From CAYGBW01 sp964348185 (GTDB lineage Bacteria > Desulfobacterota > BSN033 > WVXP01): DNA of 22,617 nucleotides. Made by a program: the position numbers and the translations under genes. The notes beneath the pieces are model-generated. The model was not told where the DNA came from. It did no database searches and worked only from the letters and a program-made list of their open reading frames with translations. The stretch covers positions 1-22,617 of the forward strand of contig CAYGBW010000055.1 of the NCBI GenBank assembly GCA_964348185.1, written 5' to 3'. Positions 15,524 through 22,617 of this stretch are shown here, piece after piece; within the stretch, counting starts at the first letter, position 1, and each line of letters opens with the position of its first letter.

Positions 15524-16636
15524 CTACAAATCGATCAATTCTTGCTTTCCATATCCCATCCATCGGTCTGCCTGAACCAAAAAGGGCGTTAGGAAACCAA
15601 AGTTGGTCGCAAAGTAACCCACAATCCGATGAAACAGGGTTCTGGGCTTGTTCCAGGGACAAACCCGGATGCACACCGAACAACTGTTGCCGTTCTTCTC
15701 CCAGAATCCAAGGCATTTTCTTGCATCAACCATCCATTTTATGACGCCGGGGCTGTTGCATTCATTGTATGGCTTCGCTTGCATTTCCCCCTTGGAAACG
15801 GCATCACTCGGACAGCTCTCTGCACATCGCATGCATCTTTGGCAGAAGGGTTCAACCCCAATATCAATCGGCTCATCGACGATGAGAGGCATCTCGGTAA
15901 AGACTTTGCTGATTCTCACTCTGGGTCCATACTCCCGGGTCATGAGAAGGCCCATTCTCCCCATCTCGCCCAACCCGGCATCGATAGCCATCGGGATGCT
16001 TAAGGCCATTTCATTTCCCGTTGGAATGGCACGGTAACCCAAAAACCGGATGAAATTGGCCAGGGACCCTGCCGTGATGGCCATTTGGGAGTACCCCATG
16101 TCGGTCGAAGGTGAAAAGGCCGGCGTTGGTCGGGTCATTTCGTAATCCATCTCGTGGGCCATAACAATGGCATATCGAAAATCGCTAGAAATCTCCAGAG
16201 GCTCGCCTGCCTTGGCAAAATCGATGAATTCGACCCCATCTTCCCCCCATGTGGAATAAATCCAGAGGGGATTCACCTCACAGATTCCCACAAGATCAGC
16301 CCCAAACCAATGTGCTGCCTTTTTCACCACCCGGGTTATCCAACCGGGATCTTTTATCTCAATTGGGTCATTAGGGGGTGTTTCATCCCGGGCGTATAGA
16401 GCTCGTCTCAGGGTATAGTCTGCGGTCCGACCCGCCCGAGACAAGGCCATCCATTCCAAGGTTTTTCCTTTCAAATCACCGATCTTGGCTCTTCTCAATC
16501 CCTTCTCGTACATTCCCCTCAGAGAGGGGAAGTCTGGATCAGCAACCCCTCTGCTGAAGGCCGTCCGCCTTTCATCAAATCGTCCCAATTCAGCGACGAC
16601 CCGGTTTTTGTAGGCGGGCTCACCGAAGTGCTTCAT
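15524..16636 (-). CDS. Cytoplasmic reductive-dehalogenase-like double [4Fe-4S] protein
   Basis: A 370-residue protein. Residues about 95-260 resemble the nitroreductase-like corrinoid-binding core shared by reductive dehalogenases and QueG (GYSQMAITAGSLANFIRFLGYRAIP, then AIDAGLGEMGRMGLLMTREYGPRVRISKVFT). Two 4Fe-4S motifs follow: CQRCMRCAESCP (from Cys265) and Cys308-x10-CSVCIRVCP. It has no Tat signal and no RdhB-type membrane anchor gene beside it, so it is not a standard respiratory dehalogenase. ATG 16636 with AGGAG five bases upstream is chosen over an in-frame ATG 26 codons earlier. Whether it acts on halogenated compounds or carries out another cobalamin-dependent reduction is unknown. 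Confidence 0.8.
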   Translation of the reverse strand: MKHFGEPAYKNRVVAELGRFDERRTAFSRGVADPDFPSLRGMYEKGLRRAKIGDLKGKTLEWMALSRAGRTADYTLRRALYARDETPPNDPIEIKDPGWITRVVKKAAHWFGADLVGICEVNPLWIYSTWGEDGVEFIDFAKAGEPLEISSDFRYAIVMAHEMDYEMTRPTPAFSPSTDMGYSQMAITAGSLANFIRFLGYRAIPTGNEMALSIPMAIDAGLGEMGRMGLLMTREYGPRVRISKVFTEMPLIVDEPIDIGVEPFCQRCMRCAESCPSDAVSKGEMQAKPYNECNSPGVIKWMVDARKCLGFWEKNGNSCSVCIRVCPWNKPRTLFHRIVGYFATNFGFLTPFLVQADRWMGYGKQELIDL

Positions 16637-16875
16637 GAGGGCTCCTTTCGGCTCAAGATCTCTTTTCCCATGCCCAGGAGGCTGACCTTGGTCAGCTAGA
16701 AAACCTGTCTCCATTCATAGTACGGTTAGTGGCGTGTTGATTTCAACTGCTTGACCAAGGGGAAAATCGAGGTTGTTTCTGAAGCGACCCAAAAAGAGGC
16801 ATTTTGGGGGAAATCGAAAACTGGTGATTTTTTGGGTCTCCTTTCTGAAGACCGTCGAGATGGTAAAAGACCCTG
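16637..16875. other. Spacer upstream of the reductive-dehalogenase-like gene with a long inverted repeat
   Basis: No gene is supported. GACCCAAAAA (16786-16795) and TTTTTGGGTC (16829-16838) are perfect 10-bp arms 33 bases apart. The 9-mer TTTCTGAAG occurs twice, at 16777-16785 and 16843-16851, just outside the arms. The segment directly abuts the MITE-like element. Confidence 0.5.
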
Positions 16876-17187
16876 GTGGAGTTTCCTGACTTCTGGCTTC
16901 TTTTTGACGGCCTTTTGCCCAGATCCCTTTGAGGGGTCGAAGAAGTAATTTCAAATGTCAAAACCCAAATGTCAAATCAAATCCCAATGCCTAAATGTCA
17001 AGGCTTTGAAATCTTTTGAAGAATCATATGGTCAGGTAACTTAGCCAATCGCCGACTCAACAGCTCAGCCAATCATTTGTCCCTATTTGCCATTTGAGCT
17101 TTGAGCTTTGTCATTTGTCATTCTAGCCCTTACGTTGTGCTTATTAACTTTGAGCAATTACGCGCTGGTTTTCTGAGGAAACTCCAG
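16876..17187. mobile_element. MITE-like element, copy B (312 bp) with 9-bp target duplication
   Basis: Ends GTGGAGTTTCCTGA and TGAGGAAACTCCAG form a terminal inverted repeat (GGAGTTTCCTSA, 11/12). The element is immediately flanked by the exact direct repeat AAGACCCTG at 16867-16875 and 17188-17196, as expected for a transposase-made 9-bp staggered insertion. No open frame inside looks like a transposase. Its interior is made of short words such as AAATGTCAA (three times, 16953-17001) and TTTGTCATTTGTCATT, and matches copy A at 12567-12809 in the same orientation. It sits between two divergent genes. Confidence 0.7.
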
Positions 17188-17199
17188 AAGACCCTGTCT

Positions 17200-17228
17200 T
17201 TGCTATCATTTGAATATAGAGGGATAAT
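17200..17228 (+). promoter_or_regulatory. Possible promoter downstream of the MITE-like element
   Basis: TTGCTA (17200-17205; 4/6), 17-bp spacer, GATAAT (17223-17228; 5/6). It begins 14 bases after the terminal inverted repeat, almost the same distance as the tryptophanase -35 box from copy A. It would read into the interrupted gene at 17260. Confidence 0.4.
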
Positions 17229-17259
17229 AGAAAGAATCTGTCCGTCGAAGTCTACCGCC

Positions 17260-18165
17260 ATGTTGAAAGACATACCCGAGGTTTTGAGGAAGTTGCGCTG
17301 GATGCGAGGGGAACGAATCTGGCCGAACGGCCTACGTTACCTCTGGACCGATGCCTTTGGGGTCGTCCTTCTGGTTTCCCTCTACCGGGAGCTTGGTCAA
17401 AAGGAGTACCTCGACGAGGCAGAGTGGGTCGTCGCCGAGGTCAACCGGGTCCTTGGTCGTCCGCGGGGCATCCGGATTGGTTAGGAACCCGATCGCGATG
17501 GCCAGTACTTCCATTATTTGGCCATGTGGATGTATGCACTGGGGCGTCTCGGTACCGTGAAGCCAGAATATCATGAACGAGCCGTGGCTCTCATCAAGGA
17601 CGTGCACTCCCCTTTTGTGATTCGCAAGGGAGGGGTTATCTGGAAAATGAAAGAAGATCTGAGCGGCCCTTATCCTGGATATGGCTTCGGCGGTCTGGAT
17701 CACTTCCACGGGTACGTTGTCTACCGGCTACTCGATCCAGAGGCCCTGGCTTCGGAGATCGATGATATGGAGGAGTTGGTCCACCGCACATACGAAGACA
17801 CCCGTATTACCCAGGATCTCGGGCTTGGCATGATGCTCTGGATGACGCACTTCTTTCCAGATGAGCCGTGGGCTAGACTCCAGCGGGAGCGGTCACTGGC
17901 AACACTCGACCGGATGTGGATCGATCCGCCCGGTTATTTCTGCCGCGAGCCCTTTCTCCCGGAGATCAAGTTCGCCTTTACGAACTACGGGGTCTCTCTC
18001 GGCCTCCAGGCGTGTGGGGCACAGATCGATCGCATCATGCGCCTGAACGACTTCTTTGCAAAATACCGTTCTGGCGACGAATATGATCGGAACGCCATCA
18101 CTCACGTCATGGCCTGTCTCTCTTATTTTCCCGGAGAGTTCCTTGCCGAGAGAAAGGGTGGTTGA
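17260..18165 (+). pseudogene. Uncharacterised all-helical protein (alpha/alpha-barrel-like), interrupted by one in-frame TAG
   Basis: A single reading frame of 301 codons is broken only by TAG at 17482-17484: ...RPRGIRIG*EPDRDGQYFHYLAM.... No frameshift or deletion is seen, and both halves keep coherent sequence (WPNGLRYLWTDAFGVVLLVS upstream; GGLDHFHGYVVYRLL and DRMWIDPPGYFCREPFLPE downstream). The repeated aromatic-rich helices (LRYLWTDAFG, DRDGQYFHYL) resemble (alpha/alpha)6 sugar-epimerase or glycosidase-like folds, but I cannot assign a function. ATG 17260 fits the N-terminus of the family as I remember it. The gene is most likely recently inactivated, from a GAG or CAG codon. Amber suppression is possible but unsupported here. 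A small stem (TTCGCC/GGCGAA, 18280-18296) lies past its end. Confidence 0.7.
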
Positions 18166-18364
18166 CATCCCCCTCCAAAACGATGGGGCCCGGAGCGCTG
18201 AAAGAAACCCTCGGTCAGAGGGAATGTTAAACCCCAGCAGGGACTCCTCTTTGTTTTCCCATTCGCCAGGTCTAGAACCTTCGCCTTTCAGGCGAACAGC
18301 TTTAGCCTGTATTGCCGGGTGAATATCGAAGAAGGTCAACCCGGTATTGAGGGGGGAGCATAGG

Positions 18365-18622
18365 GTGTTTCTTGAAGATCTCTTAAACGCTGGCGACTTT
18401 GGAGGAGCGGTCAATGGTCTAGCCCGTGAATTTAGGGGCCAACACCAGCTTCCGGAAATCCATCAACTTGGCCTGGTTGTCCCGAATGCGGAGGAGGCAG
18501 CCGACACACTGGAAACTCAGGGTATTGGGCCGTTCTTCATCGTGAGGGGGTGACCGGTGTTCTGGTGTGAGCGGGGACGGGAGCTGATTTTTGGTGGAAA
18601 TCAGTTTGAGCAAAACAGTTGA
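18365..18622 (+). pseudogene. VOC/glyoxalase-superfamily remnant with internal TGA
   Basis: Starting at GTG 18365 (GGGGGGAG upstream), the frame reads VFLEDLLNAGDFGGAV and then HQLGLVVPNAEEAADTLE, GIGPFFIVRG, which looks like the first module of a vicinal-oxygen-chelate domain protein. TGA at 18551-18553 interrupts it; the same frame then continues PVFWCERGRELIFGG, the expected next strand of such proteins, before ending at TGA 18620. The C-terminal half is missing. Both the stop and the truncation indicate a dead gene. Confidence 0.55.
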
Positions 18623-19016
18623 TTTGCGACCGGAGCACTGCATCATGAGGAGTGGGCTGAGATGAACGAATCCATCTTGCAATAGATGACCACCGATCTC
18701 ACTGATTCCGCCCCAGTAGTCCTCGGCTCTGTCCTGAGTTTCTCCCCAGTTTGCTGACAGGCGACCCTTTCTGACCATGTGCGTGAAATGCGGACAGGCT
18801 TTGTCACGCCTTTTCTGAACCCCATATTTCGTGAATGTATTGATACCATCCAACCGCTTGAAATGGGCCTGAAAACGAGTATTCCTCAAAGAGCAGAGTC
18901 TCGTTCTTTTGGCCGTTTTGAAAAGCCTCAAGTGAAAAACGTCTGTCACTCCTTGCAAGGGCTCCTTTCCATTTATTATGCTTTTCTTATTGAACCGTGC
19001 CGAGCATCGATGGGGT
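18623..19016. other. Gene-free decaying stretch
   Basis: No frame here is convincing on either strand. A 179-codon minus-strand frame (18419-18958) overlaps the VOC remnant and has odd composition, so I read it as a shadow. The stretch separates two gene remnants and may be degraded coding DNA. Confidence 0.4.
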
Positions 19017-19022
19017 TGACAG

Positions 19023-19367
19023 GTGGGAGAAGAAGAGGCGATCTACGATCCGTTGGCAAGGAGCGTGACCGGCGACCTTCTGGCCGAGGTGTGCCTGCAA
19101 AACCGCAACCTCGTGAGAATTGACGAAGCGGACGGGGCGACTGGGAACATCGACCGTCGAGACATCAAATCAATCGAATCGGTTGAACGGGCGAGAAAGG
19201 GTGGCGTTGCCGTTGTGGCGAGCTGGGACGTTTACGGGTCAGTACGCCACTGGGGCCATGTCCACCATCGTTGGAACGCATACAAGGCCCAGGTAGCCAT
19301 TGTACCCACGCAACACGACTGGAAGATCGCCCCTGTGCAACTGCTCGAGGTGGAAAGGATTATGTGA
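19023..19367 (+). pseudogene. C-terminal remnant of an unidentified protein
   Basis: A 114-codon frame from a GTG at 19023 reads EEEAIYDPLARSVTGDLLAE, then VASWDVYGSVRHWGHVHHRW and DWKIAPVQLLEVERIM. The last part (strand, GS-x-x-HWGH-x-H, WKI, terminal LLEVERI) has the feel of the C-terminal domain of a larger exported or membrane protein, whose name I cannot give. The same frame upstream is closed by TGA at 19017-19019, preceded by MLFLLNRAEHRWG, which may be the previous part of the gene, so the N-terminal portion appears lost. It could be a short expressed protein, but its start has no good ribosome-binding site. Confidence 0.45.
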
Positions 19368-19387
19368 AGTTACAAGAATGGAACTGA

Positions 19388-19459
19388 ATGGAGTACTGGG
19401 GCACTGGAGTAATGGGGAGATACGCAATACTCCAGTACTCCACCACTCCAATACTCCAT
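19388..19459. repeat. Nested palindromic repeat of ACTCCAGTA-type words
   Basis: Outer arms ATGGAGTA (19388-19395) and TACTCCAT (19452-19459) enclose inner arms ACTGGAGTA (19403-19411) and TACTCCAGT (19428-19436) with a 16-base loop. More ACTCCA words lie between the arms. It would fold into a cruciform or RNA hairpin just upstream of the DUF3604 gene. Frames read through it are artefacts of the repeat. Confidence 0.65.
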
Positions 19460-19543
19460 CACTCTTTCAACAGGGCGGAGGATATCACAGAGAAACTCGC
19501 GTTATTTGATAAACAACCGCATAAACCGGAAAGGAGAAAAATC

Positions 19544-21445
19544 ATGGACCGAAATTCGATAGTCTCTGTTGTCATGGCTTTGTTTCTGGCGATGGCCCTA
19601 GGCGGCACCGCTCTCGCTCAGGAGTATACGGTCACAGAGAAGGACGTGAAGGGAGACGAGCCGGACTACTCGCCGTACGTGGACCGGAATATCCCCACCC
19701 AGGTATTCTGGGGGGACACCCATCTCCACACCTCGAACTCGCCCGATGCGGGGATGATCGGCAATACGCTAGGGCCTGACGAGGCCTATCGCTTTTCACG
19801 CGGCGAGGAGGTCACGACCAGCACGGGTCTTCGGGCGAAGCTGATTCGCCCTTTGGACTTTCTGGTCGTTTCCGACCATGCCGAGTACATCGGCCTGGCG
19901 CCAATGATCCGGACCTCCGATCCCATCCTGCTCTCGGATCCGTATGGAAAGCGCTGGCACAACATGTTCCAACAGGGAAAGGGGTATGACGCCTTCGTCG
20001 AGATCGTGGGTAGTGTCACGCGGGGAGAGGAGCAAATCCAGAACCCGCAAGTCAAGCGTTCGGTCTGGGAGGAATTCACGGAGATCGCTGACGCATACAA
20101 CGAGCCCGGAAAATTCACGGCCTTCATCGGTTTCGAGTGGAGTTCAGTTCCTAAGGGGAATAACCTCCATCGTGTGGTCATCTTCCGGGATGGCGCCGAC
20201 CGAGCGAATCAAGTGGTGCCCTATTCCCAGTTTGACAGCTTCGATCCAGAGGACCTCTGGCGGTACATGGCTGCGTATGAGGAAAAGACCGGAGGGCAAT
20301 TGCTGGCCCTCGCTCACAACGGCAACTGGAGCAACGGGCTGATGTTTGCCGAGAAGACCTTCGCCGGTAAACCCATCGACCGGGCCTACGCGGAGACGCG
20401 GATTCGCTGGGAACCGCTCTATGAAGTTACCCAGATCAAGGGCGACGGGGAGGCCCATCCCTTCCTTTCGCCGGAGGACGAGTTTGCAGACTACGAGAAC
20501 TGGGACAAGGGGAACCTGGACGGCTCTGTAGCCAAGGAGAAGTGGATGCTTCAGCATGAATACGCCCGCTCGGCGCTGAAGCTTGGTCTTAAACTTGAAG
20601 ACAAGACAGGTAGCAATCCGTACAAGTTCGGTATGGTTGGAAGCACCGATTCCCACACATCACTTTCCACCACCCGGGAGGAGAATTACTTTGGCAAGTT
20701 CGCGAAAAGCGAGCCGGCTCCCGAGCGTTATAAACACGAGGTCATCCGGTCGCAGGTCGATCCCAACCTCACGACCTTCAGCTCCGAGGAAGTGGCGTCC
20801 GGGCTTGCCGCGGTCTGGGCCCGGGAGAACACTCGCGAGTCGATCTTCGACGCCATGAAGCGCAAGGAGGTCTACGCCACCACCGGCACCCGAATCCTCG
20901 TGCGTGTCTTTGCCGGCTGGGACTTTGAGGCCGATGAGGTCGAACGCCCCGACTTTGCCGACCAGGGCTATCGGCGCGGCGTACCGATGGGCGGCGACCT
21001 AGCGAACGCACCGGCAGACGAGGCGCCGAAGTTCATGATCCGCGCACTCCGAGATCCAGACGGTGCGAACTTGGACCGGGTCCAGATCATCAAGGGCTGG
21101 CTGGATAGCAATGGCGACCTGCAGGAGAAAATCTACGATGTGGCTGTTTCGGACGGCCGAACGATTGGTCCTGACGGCCGCTGCAAGACACCTGTGGGCA
21201 ATACGGTGGATGTTGCTAACGCTTCCTACACCAACTCCATCGGGGACGCACTGCTGATGGCCTACTGGAAGGACCCAGACTTCGATCCCAAGGAGCGTGC
21301 CTTCTACTACGTGCGCGGGATCGAGATTCCGACGCCGCGCTGGACGGCTTATGACGCCAAGCGCTTCGGCATCGAGATGCCCGACGACGTCGAGATGATT
21401 ACTCAGGACCGCGCCTACACCTCGCCGATTTGGTATACACCCTGA
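19544..21445 (+). CDS. Secreted DUF3604-domain protein (first of tandem pair)
   Basis: A 633-residue protein with a signal peptide (MDRNSIVSVVMALFLAMALG... cleaving near TALA-QEYT). The body begins TQVFWGDTHLHTSNSPDAG (His60 and His62), a PHP-like metal-binding opening typical of DUF3604. Further likely metal or active-site histidines are in VVSDHAEYIG, LALAHNGNWSNG and GSTDSHTS. It is about the usual size for the family and is probably periplasmic or extracellular, an undefined metal-dependent hydrolase by analogy to PHP folds. AAGGAG lies 8 bases before ATG 19544; the frame runs further upstream, but only through the palindromic repeat. It is followed by a paralogue. Confidence 0.88.
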   Translation: MDRNSIVSVVMALFLAMALGGTALAQEYTVTEKDVKGDEPDYSPYVDRNIPTQVFWGDTHLHTSNSPDAGMIGNTLGPDEAYRFSRGEEVTTSTGLRAKLIRPLDFLVVSDHAEYIGLAPMIRTSDPILLSDPYGKRWHNMFQQGKGYDAFVEIVGSVTRGEEQIQNPQVKRSVWEEFTEIADAYNEPGKFTAFIGFEWSSVPKGNNLHRVVIFRDGADRANQVVPYSQFDSFDPEDLWRYMAAYEEKTGGQLLALAHNGNWSNGLMFAEKTFAGKPIDRAYAETRIRWEPLYEVTQIKGDGEAHPFLSPEDEFADYENWDKGNLDGSVAKEKWMLQHEYARSALKLGLKLEDKTGSNPYKFGMVGSTDSHTSLSTTREENYFGKFAKSEPAPERYKHEVIRSQVDPNLTTFSSEEVASGLAAVWARENTRESIFDAMKRKEVYATTGTRILVRVFAGWDFEADEVERPDFADQGYRRGVPMGGDLANAPADEAPKFMIRALRDPDGANLDRVQIIKGWLDSNGDLQEKIYDVAVSDGRTIGPDGRCKTPVGNTVDVANASYTNSIGDALLMAYWKDPDFDPKERAFYYVRGIEIPTPRWTAYDAKRFGIEMPDDVEMITQDRAYTSPIWYTP

Positions 21446-21487
21446 GTCTGTCGAAGGGCACACTCCTCATAAATAAGAGGGAGGAAA

Positions 21488-21613
21488 ATAGCGAAAATCA
21501 AGAAAAGTAACTTAGCACGATTGTTGCTGCTCATAGCGGTGATGTTTCTCTTGCGGGTGCTTTGCTTGATGGATAACCCCTCTCAACTTAGAGACAACGA
21601 ACCGAATACTTAG
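21488..21613 (+). other. Possible small membrane peptide with ATA start, or decayed signal-peptide fragment
   Basis: GAGGGAGGAAA is directly followed by ATA and a 41-codon frame: IAKIKKSNLARLLLLIAVMF LLR..., a positive N-terminus and one strongly hydrophobic segment, ending at TAG 21611. No ATG or GTG occurs at the proper distance from the strong Shine-Dalgarno sequence. Either ATA is a mutated or rare start, or this is the start of a lost exported protein. Confidence 0.25.
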
Positions 21614-21642
21614 ATTTTATGGAAAACAAAAGGGGACAGATC

Positions 21643-22617
21643 ATGCGACGAAAAATGAAACTGACAAAACGACTACAGTTGGCAACGCGAACCTTATGCG
21701 CGATAGTGGCTCTCGGCTTGGCTTGCCCGGCTTTCGCGGGCGATACCGTGGGTCTACCGGCCCCGACCTCGGCAGCGGAAGGCGCATTCCCTGCGCAGAA
21801 GCACTTTTCGCCCTATGCGGGGCGCAACTTCCCAACCCAGGTTTTTTGGGGCGATACCCACCTGCACACGGGGATGTCGATGGACGCGGGCGCCTTCGGC
21901 GCTCGGCTGGGTCCGGAAGACGCTTACCGCTTCGCGCGTGGCGAAGAACTCACCTCTTCGACAGGCCTCAGGGTTAAGCTCGACCGGCCGCTCGACTTTC
22001 TGGTGGTTGCCGACCACTCCGATAACATGGGATTTTTCCCGCGTCTGTATGCGGGCGACCCAGAGTTCCTCGCCGATCCGACAGGCAAGAAGTGGTACGA
22101 GATGATTCAGGCTGGCGGACAGGAAGGCGTCAAAGCCGCCACCGAGATCATCATCGCCTTCTCCCAGGGCACCTTTCCCGAGAAACTCGAGTCCCTTCCC
22201 GGAAGCGCTGCCTACCGCTCCGCCTGGGAGGAAACCATCGAGGCGGCCGAGAAGTATAACGATCCGGGCCGCTTTACCGCATTCATCGGCTACGAGTGGA
22301 CCTCCAACACCGGCGGCAACAACCTGCACCGGGTGGTGATTTTCCGTGACGGTGCCGACAAGGCCGGACGCGTGGAACCTTATACGACCCTCAAACCCCT
22401 GGGTAGCGACAACCCACGAGATCTCTGGAAGTGGCTGAACCACTACCAGGACAAGACCGGTGGCCGTGTGCTCGCCATCGCCCACCACGGCACCCTGTGC
22501 AACGGGATCATGTTTCCAATCGTGGAATCGTTCACCGGCAAGCCGGTGGATCTCGAGTACGCCAGGACCCGGGCAAAGTGGGAACCCCTCTATGAGGTCA
22601 CGCAAATCAAGGGTGAC
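21643..22617 (+). CDS. Secreted DUF3604-domain protein (second of tandem pair, cut by window end)
   Basis: 325 codons are visible and the frame is open at the window edge. A signal peptide (MRRKMKLTKRLQLATRTLCA, hydrophobic core, ACPAFA-GD) precedes TQVFWGDTHLHTGMSMDAG (His72 and His74 region). It closely parallels the upstream gene: GPEDAYRFARGEELTSSTGL, RPLDFLVVADHSDNMG, FIGYEWTS, NLHRVVIFRDGADK and AIAHHGTLCNGIMFP. The last has His-His where the first copy has His-Asn. ATG 21643 has AGGGGA about 8 bases upstream; an in-frame ATG at 21619 lacks one. The pair arose by duplication, but the divergence shows it is not recent. Confidence 0.87.
   Translation, partial: MRRKMKLTKRLQLATRTLCAIVALGLACPAFAGDTVGLPAPTSAAEGAFPAQKHFSPYAGRNFPTQVFWGDTHLHTGMSMDAGAFGARLGPEDAYRFARGEELTSSTGLRVKLDRPLDFLVVADHSDNMGFFPRLYAGDPEFLADPTGKKWYEMIQAGGQEGVKAATEIIIAFSQGTFPEKLESLPGSAAYRSAWEETIEAAEKYNDPGRFTAFIGYEWTSNTGGNNLHRVVIFRDGADKAGRVEPYTTLKPLGSDNPRDLWKWLNHYQDKTGGRVLAIAHHGTLCNGIMFPIVESFTGKPVDLEYARTRAKWEPLYEVTQIKGD

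Noticed and set aside
16953..17001. CRISPR-like array from three AAATGTCAA units
   Set aside because: The units are only 9 bases and unevenly spaced, with no unique spacers; they are internal to the MITE-like element.
18551..18553. Selenocysteine at the TGA in the VOC frame
   Set aside because: The following frame ends 22 codons later without the rest of the domain, and no SECIS-like stem is evident directly after the TGA; gene decay explains it better.
18419..18958. 179-codon minus-strand open frame
   Set aside because: It overlaps the VOC remnant on the other strand, which has recognisable sequence; the minus frame has no domain I recognise and odd composition.
19239..19451. 70-codon minus-strand frame
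   Set aside because: Its N-terminus is the translated palindromic repeat, and it is antisense to the remnant at 19023-19367.

Overview
The window looks like a chromosomal segment of an anaerobic, Desulfobacterota-type (delta-proteobacterial) bacterium. This is an inference from gene content: a four-part archaeal-type 2-oxoacid:ferredoxin oxidoreductase (POR) set with an added FAD/iron-sulfur subunit, a cytoplasmic reductive-dehalogenase-like iron-sulfur protein, an F420/FMN luciferase-like oxidoreductase, a PAS sensor that ends just after its histidine box, and intergenic spacers full of degenerate repeats. No rRNA, tRNA or CRISPR array was recognised.

Layout. 1-3177 (+): a PAS histidine-kinase-like protein without an ATPase domain, then a translationally coupled pair (small coiled-coil protein and exported putative cysteine-peptidase-fold protein). 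3222-8498 (-): a probable operon reading XRE-cupin regulator, porG, FAD/4Fe-4S oxidoreductase, porA, porB, starting from a near-consensus sigma-70 promoter that overlaps a palindrome. 8541-9231: gene-free and repeat-rich. 9232-12272 (-): a complete ECF transporter (S, A, A', T). 12902-14281 (+): tryptophanase, divergent from the ECF operon. 14434-16636 (-): luciferase-like oxidoreductase and reductive-dehalogenase-like protein. 16637-19370: a decaying stretch with a MITE-like element and three broken genes. 19544-22617 (+): two tandem secreted DUF3604 proteins, the second cut by the window edge.

How the genes fit together. The ECF S-component resembles the TrpP family and is divergent from tryptophanase, whose specificity residues are of the tryptophanase rather than the tyrosine phenol-lyase type. 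The simplest reading is tryptophan import followed by cleavage to indole, ammonia and pyruvate. The POR operon upstream could oxidise that pyruvate (or another 2-oxoacid) to acyl-CoA with reduced ferredoxin, and the FAD subunit could link ferredoxin to NAD(P)H. This metabolic link is inference.

The most unusual non-coding signals are: (i) a 243-312 bp element family with 12-bp terminal inverted repeats, one copy flanked by an exact 9-bp duplication; the other copy fills the space between the ECF and tryptophanase promoters, 13 bp from each -35 box; (ii) mini-ORFs with Trp-x-Trp in the leaders of both the ECF operon and tryptophanase; (iii) a second repeat family in opposite orientations at 8.7 and 14.3 kb; and (iv) a gene interrupted by one in-frame amber codon.
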